Shown one piece after another: positions 25,449-26,814 of a DNA stretch of 26,814 nt. The position numbers and the translations under genes are program-made. Under the pieces are notes generated by a model. The model searched no databases. It saw only the letters and a program-made list of their open reading frames with translations, and had not been told where the DNA came from. Each line of letters starts with the position of its first letter. Within the stretch, counting starts at the first letter, position 1. The DNA is from Ghiorsea sp. (GTDB lineage: Bacteria; Pseudomonadota; Zetaproteobacteria; Mariprofundales; Mariprofundaceae), in contig JAUZQX010000026.1 in assembly GCA_030950765.1 (NCBI GenBank), positions 1 through 26,814 on the forward strand, given 5' to 3'.

Positions 25449-25569
25449 CGTCATTCCCGCGCCACCCCAGGGTGTCCTCTCTGCCTTCGGCATTCATCTT
25501 AAGGCAAAGAAACAATTGCACGAGTAATTGCCTTGCCATAGCGGGATTCCCGCCTTCACGGGAATGACA
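25449..25569. repeat. Dispersed inverted-repeat element (GTCATTCCCG-type)
   Basis: The ends CGTCATTCCCGCG (25449-25461) and CACGGGAATGACA (25557-25569) are inverted repeats matching at 11 of 13 positions. Inside is a tight palindrome GCGGG-ATT-CCCGC (25541-25553). This end sequence is the familiar one of intergenic repeats in many proteobacteria, whose chance translations read SREGGNP or WRGND. It fills most of the gap between the M50-like gene and the DHH gene and may act as a terminator for the former. Confidence 0.75.
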
Positions 25570-25594
25570 AAATTTTAAATTACCCTCCACTGCA

Positions 25595-26236
25595 TTAAAA
25601 TTTAAAGGATACTCCAAATAAGTTTCTTTTAGCAAAGGGTACAATATCCGTTTCATGGTCTATCCGATAGATACTGTATATTGTATGAGCAACCAGCAAT
25701 AAATTAAACGCATTAGCATTTCCTCCGTAACTTTCATAGACATCAATATCGTTGCCACGCCAACCATCTACACCAAAGCGTTTTGTATAGAAATTATACA
25801 CATATGAAGCATTGGATAATAAGTTCATAGCGAGCATACCTTGGGCAAATGATTTATCATGCAAGCTTTGATTCTGAATAATCACTTCTGTTGCCAAACT
25901 GGTCGTTAAAAGTCCTGACACCGCAATCAACTGGTTTTCTCCTTTTGTTTGAGCAGGTCGGTCATAATAGGTAGCACCAGAAAGTAGCCCATTCTGATAC
26001 AGCTCAATTTTGCTCACATGACCACCTGCAGCAGTCACAGCAGTCGCATGACCCAGTTCATGAATAGCTATGCTTGAAAAAACACCCAACGTAAATCCCC
26101 CTATGTCCACAGCGTCAGCTTTGGCTTGGGTTACCAACAACAAGAAGGTGCTTAAAAATATAATAGCCCTGCTAATATCAATACCTTCGCCAGTTTTAGA
26201 GAATACATTGGTAAAAAAACCTAGTGTTTGTAACAT
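25595..26236 (-). CDS. M50-like membrane metalloprotease homologue (HELGH motif)
   Basis: 213 residues. A hydrophobic segment (about 23-39) ends TQAKADA, resembling a signal peptide but placed after 22 residues. A second one (about 45-62) runs into HELGH (59-63), the zinc-binding HExxH of M50-type intramembrane proteases. Further hydrophobic stretches lie at about 102-120 and 132-147. A possible third zinc ligand is in GWRGNDIDVYESYGG (D162 or D164), but no clear NPDG/LDG motif is visible, so activity is uncertain. The ATG lacks a recognisable Shine-Dalgarno. It is flanked by repeat elements on both sides and has no partner gene, giving an islet-like setting. Function unknown. Confidence 0.65.
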   Translation of the reverse strand: MLQTLGFFTNVFSKTGEGIDISRAIIFLSTFLLLVTQAKADAVDIGGFTLGVFSSIAIHELGHATAVTAAGGHVSKIELYQNGLLSGATYYDRPAQTKGENQLIAVSGLLTTSLATEVIIQNQSLHDKSFAQGMLAMNLLSNASYVYNFYTKRFGVDGWRGNDIDVYESYGGNANAFNLLLVAHTIYSIYRIDHETDIVPFAKRNLFGVSFKF

Positions 26237-26262
26237 ATTGATTTATGAATAGACAATGGGGT

Positions 26263-26330
26263 CTACCATTGGATTTTACATAGTAGCCGAGGTTAAGCAC
26301 TCCTGCTAAGCTTGTCATGGTAGGGGTGTG
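26263..26330. repeat. REP-like repeat, copy 1
   Basis: The copy starts with the imperfect palindrome CTACCAT ... ATAGTAG (26263-26269 and 26280-26286, ten-base loop) and continues with a GTAGCCGAGGTTAAGCAC tail. The tail resembles the corresponding tail of copy 2 at 26535, with roughly two thirds identity by eye. It lies in the same orientation as copy 2, 272 bases away, just upstream of the M50-like gene. Confidence 0.6.
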
Positions 26331-26423
26331 GCTCTTGGGGTCCGTAGGTCTTTTTATTAGATTCTTCTCGACCTTGAAATGCCGCCCCTGCCATCTATGT
26401 ATCATCCGAGAGAACATCGGGGG

Positions 26424-26534
26424 TCAGGTCTTGCAATCATACATTTTCACCCACTTTTTTACTGCCCTGCTAACCGTAGCACAATGAACACCAAAATGCT
26501 CAGCGATGATATTCATTATACATAGGAACGGGAT
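26424..26534 (-). pseudogene. C-terminal stub of a REP-associated tyrosine transposase (Y1/IS200-like, RAYT)
   Basis: The minus-strand frame ending at the TGA at 26424-26426 reads IIAEHFGVHCATVSRAVK and then VKMYDCKT. An IAxxFGVHxxTVSR-type helix-turn-helix followed by a short xKMxDCKT tail is the usual C-terminus of RAYT-family transposases. Only about 30 recognisable residues remain; upstream the frame leaves the family near 26517, enters repeat copy 2 and meets a stop at 26535-26537. The HUH/tyrosine catalytic domain is gone, so this is a non-functional remnant. Confidence 0.75.
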
Positions 26535-26600
26535 CTACCATTGAATTTTACATGGTAGCTAAGATTAATCACCCGTGTTAAATTATGTACTTGGCGAGTG
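26535..26600. repeat. REP-like repeat, copy 2 (perfect palindrome core)
   Basis: Arms CTACCAT (26535-26541) and ATGGTAG (26552-26558) pair perfectly around a ten-base loop. The tail GTAGCTAAGATTAATCAC parallels copy 1. It abuts the truncated transposase stub at the point where homology to the transposase stops, so its insertion may have broken that gene. Confidence 0.6.
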
Positions 26601-26651
26601 CCATTCGGGACATTAACCTGCCTATTTGGACAATGTTTCACGCTTAAAGAA

Positions 26652-26680
26652 CAAAAAAGGCGTACCATTGCTAATACGCC
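26652..26680 (-). terminator. Rho-independent terminator of thiG
   Basis: Stem GGCGTA / TACGCC (26659-26664 and 26675-26680) with a ten-base loop is followed on the minus strand by UUUUUU. It lies 24 bases past the thiG stop, at the expected place. Confidence 0.8.
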
Positions 26681-26703
26681 TAATATTTGTAACCCTGTTT
26701 AAA

Positions 26704-26814
26704 TTAATCCCAGATGTAACCTTCTGTTGGTGAAGATGCTGACGCAAATGCGCGTTTTGGCATACGACCCGCAAGAAAAGCTTTACGACCAGCGCGAACA
26801 GCATCGCGCATGGC
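26704..26814 (-). CDS. thiG: Thiazole synthase ThiG, C-terminal 36 residues (runs off the right edge)
   Basis: The minus-strand frame reads AMRDAVRAGRKAFLAGR, then MPKRAFASASSPTEGYIWD and stops. The pattern AM-x-AVxAGRxAxxAGRxPxRxxAxASSPxEG is the conserved C-terminus of ThiG, a TIM-barrel enzyme that assembles the thiazole phosphate of thiamine from deoxyxylulose phosphate, ThiS thiocarboxylate and dehydroglycine. Only the last helix and tail are in view; the catalytic lysine lies outside. It is followed by its own terminator, so it is probably the last gene of a thiamine transcript entering from the right. Confidence 0.88.
   Translation of the reverse strand, partial: AMRDAVRAGRKAFLAGRMPKRAFASASSPTEGYIWD

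Larger units (their letters stand above)
26237..26703. other. 467-base strip without an intact gene: repeats, transposase stub and thiG terminator
   Basis: The strip contains two degenerate REP-like repeats (26263-26330 and 26535-26600), a transposase C-terminal stub (26424-26534), a small hairpin CCGA/TCGG (26406-26420) just past the stub's stop, and the thiG terminator (26652-26680). I see no intact coding frame with a credible start and no RNA gene. It looks like decayed mobile DNA between the M50-like gene and thiG. Confidence 0.7.

Noticed and set aside
25438..25656. Minus-strand frame with SREGGNP and WRGNDD
   Set aside because: This is the well-known chance translation of the GTCATTCCCG-type inverted repeat and overlaps the end of the M50-like gene.
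26196..26417. 73-residue minus-strand frame upstream of the M50-like gene
   Set aside because: It covers REP-like repeat copy 1, has no recognisable domain and overlaps the start of the M50-like gene in another frame.
26622..26804. 60-residue minus-strand frame at the right edge
   Set aside because: It is out of frame with the clear ThiG C-terminus and runs through the thiG terminator.
1..26814. CRISPR array, tRNA or rRNA genes, prophage or integron features
   Set aside because: Reading both strands I saw no regularly spaced identical repeats, no tRNA-like cloverleaf ends and no phage or integrase signatures; short RNA genes could still be missed by eye.

Overview
The window looks like bacterial chromosome from a Gram-negative, moderately AT-rich proteobacterium. 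The evidence is a meso-diaminopimelate-type MurE, outer-membrane barrel and periplasmic proteins with Sec signals, and a dcw (division and cell wall) cluster in the proteobacterial order with murB between murC and ddl. A gamma- or zetaproteobacterial lineage is my guess; the lineage cannot be fixed from sequence reading alone.

Bases 1-15417 (all minus strand) hold a compact dcw cluster, read from right to left: mraZ, rsmH, ftsL, ftsI, murE, murF, mraY, murD, ftsW, murG, murC, murB, ddl, ftsQ and the 5' part of ftsA, which runs off the left edge. Every junction overlaps by one to about eleven bases, so it reads as one translationally coupled transcription unit. Upstream of mraZ there is a sigma70-like promoter with three MraZ-type boxes at an exact 10-base period. 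The products cover the cytoplasmic precursor pathway (MurB, C, D, E, F, Ddl), the lipid steps (MraY, MurG) and the septal machinery (FtsW, FtsI, FtsL, FtsQ, FtsA). FtsI carries a C-terminal PASTA domain.

Bases 15606-17798 (plus strand) hold a divergent OmpR-type response regulator and its HAMP histidine kinase. A 97-bp element with terminal inverted repeats and an apparent TTTAA target duplication sits exactly where the kinase and the convergent folK end.

Bases 17874-23756 (minus) form a tightly packed run: DUF4105/outer-membrane barrel protein, rlmB, folB, a metallo-beta-lactamase-fold hydrolase, an unusual membrane protein, and folK. The membrane protein combines a cold-shock-like domain, a beta-solenoid and a two-helix pore-like module with a degenerate selectivity filter. 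Two folate genes (folB, folK) thus bracket two genes with no known folate role. The pore-like fusion is the most novel-looking object in the window.

Bases 23768-25407 (minus) hold a small secreted DUF3015 protein with a strong terminator and a DHH/DHHA1 phosphoesterase. Bases 25408-26703 are an accessory-looking strip. It contains a dispersed inverted-repeat element, an orphan HELGH (M50-like) membrane protein, two degenerate copies of a REP-like repeat and the C-terminal stub of a REP-associated tyrosine transposase. The window closes with the last 36 codons of thiG and its terminator.
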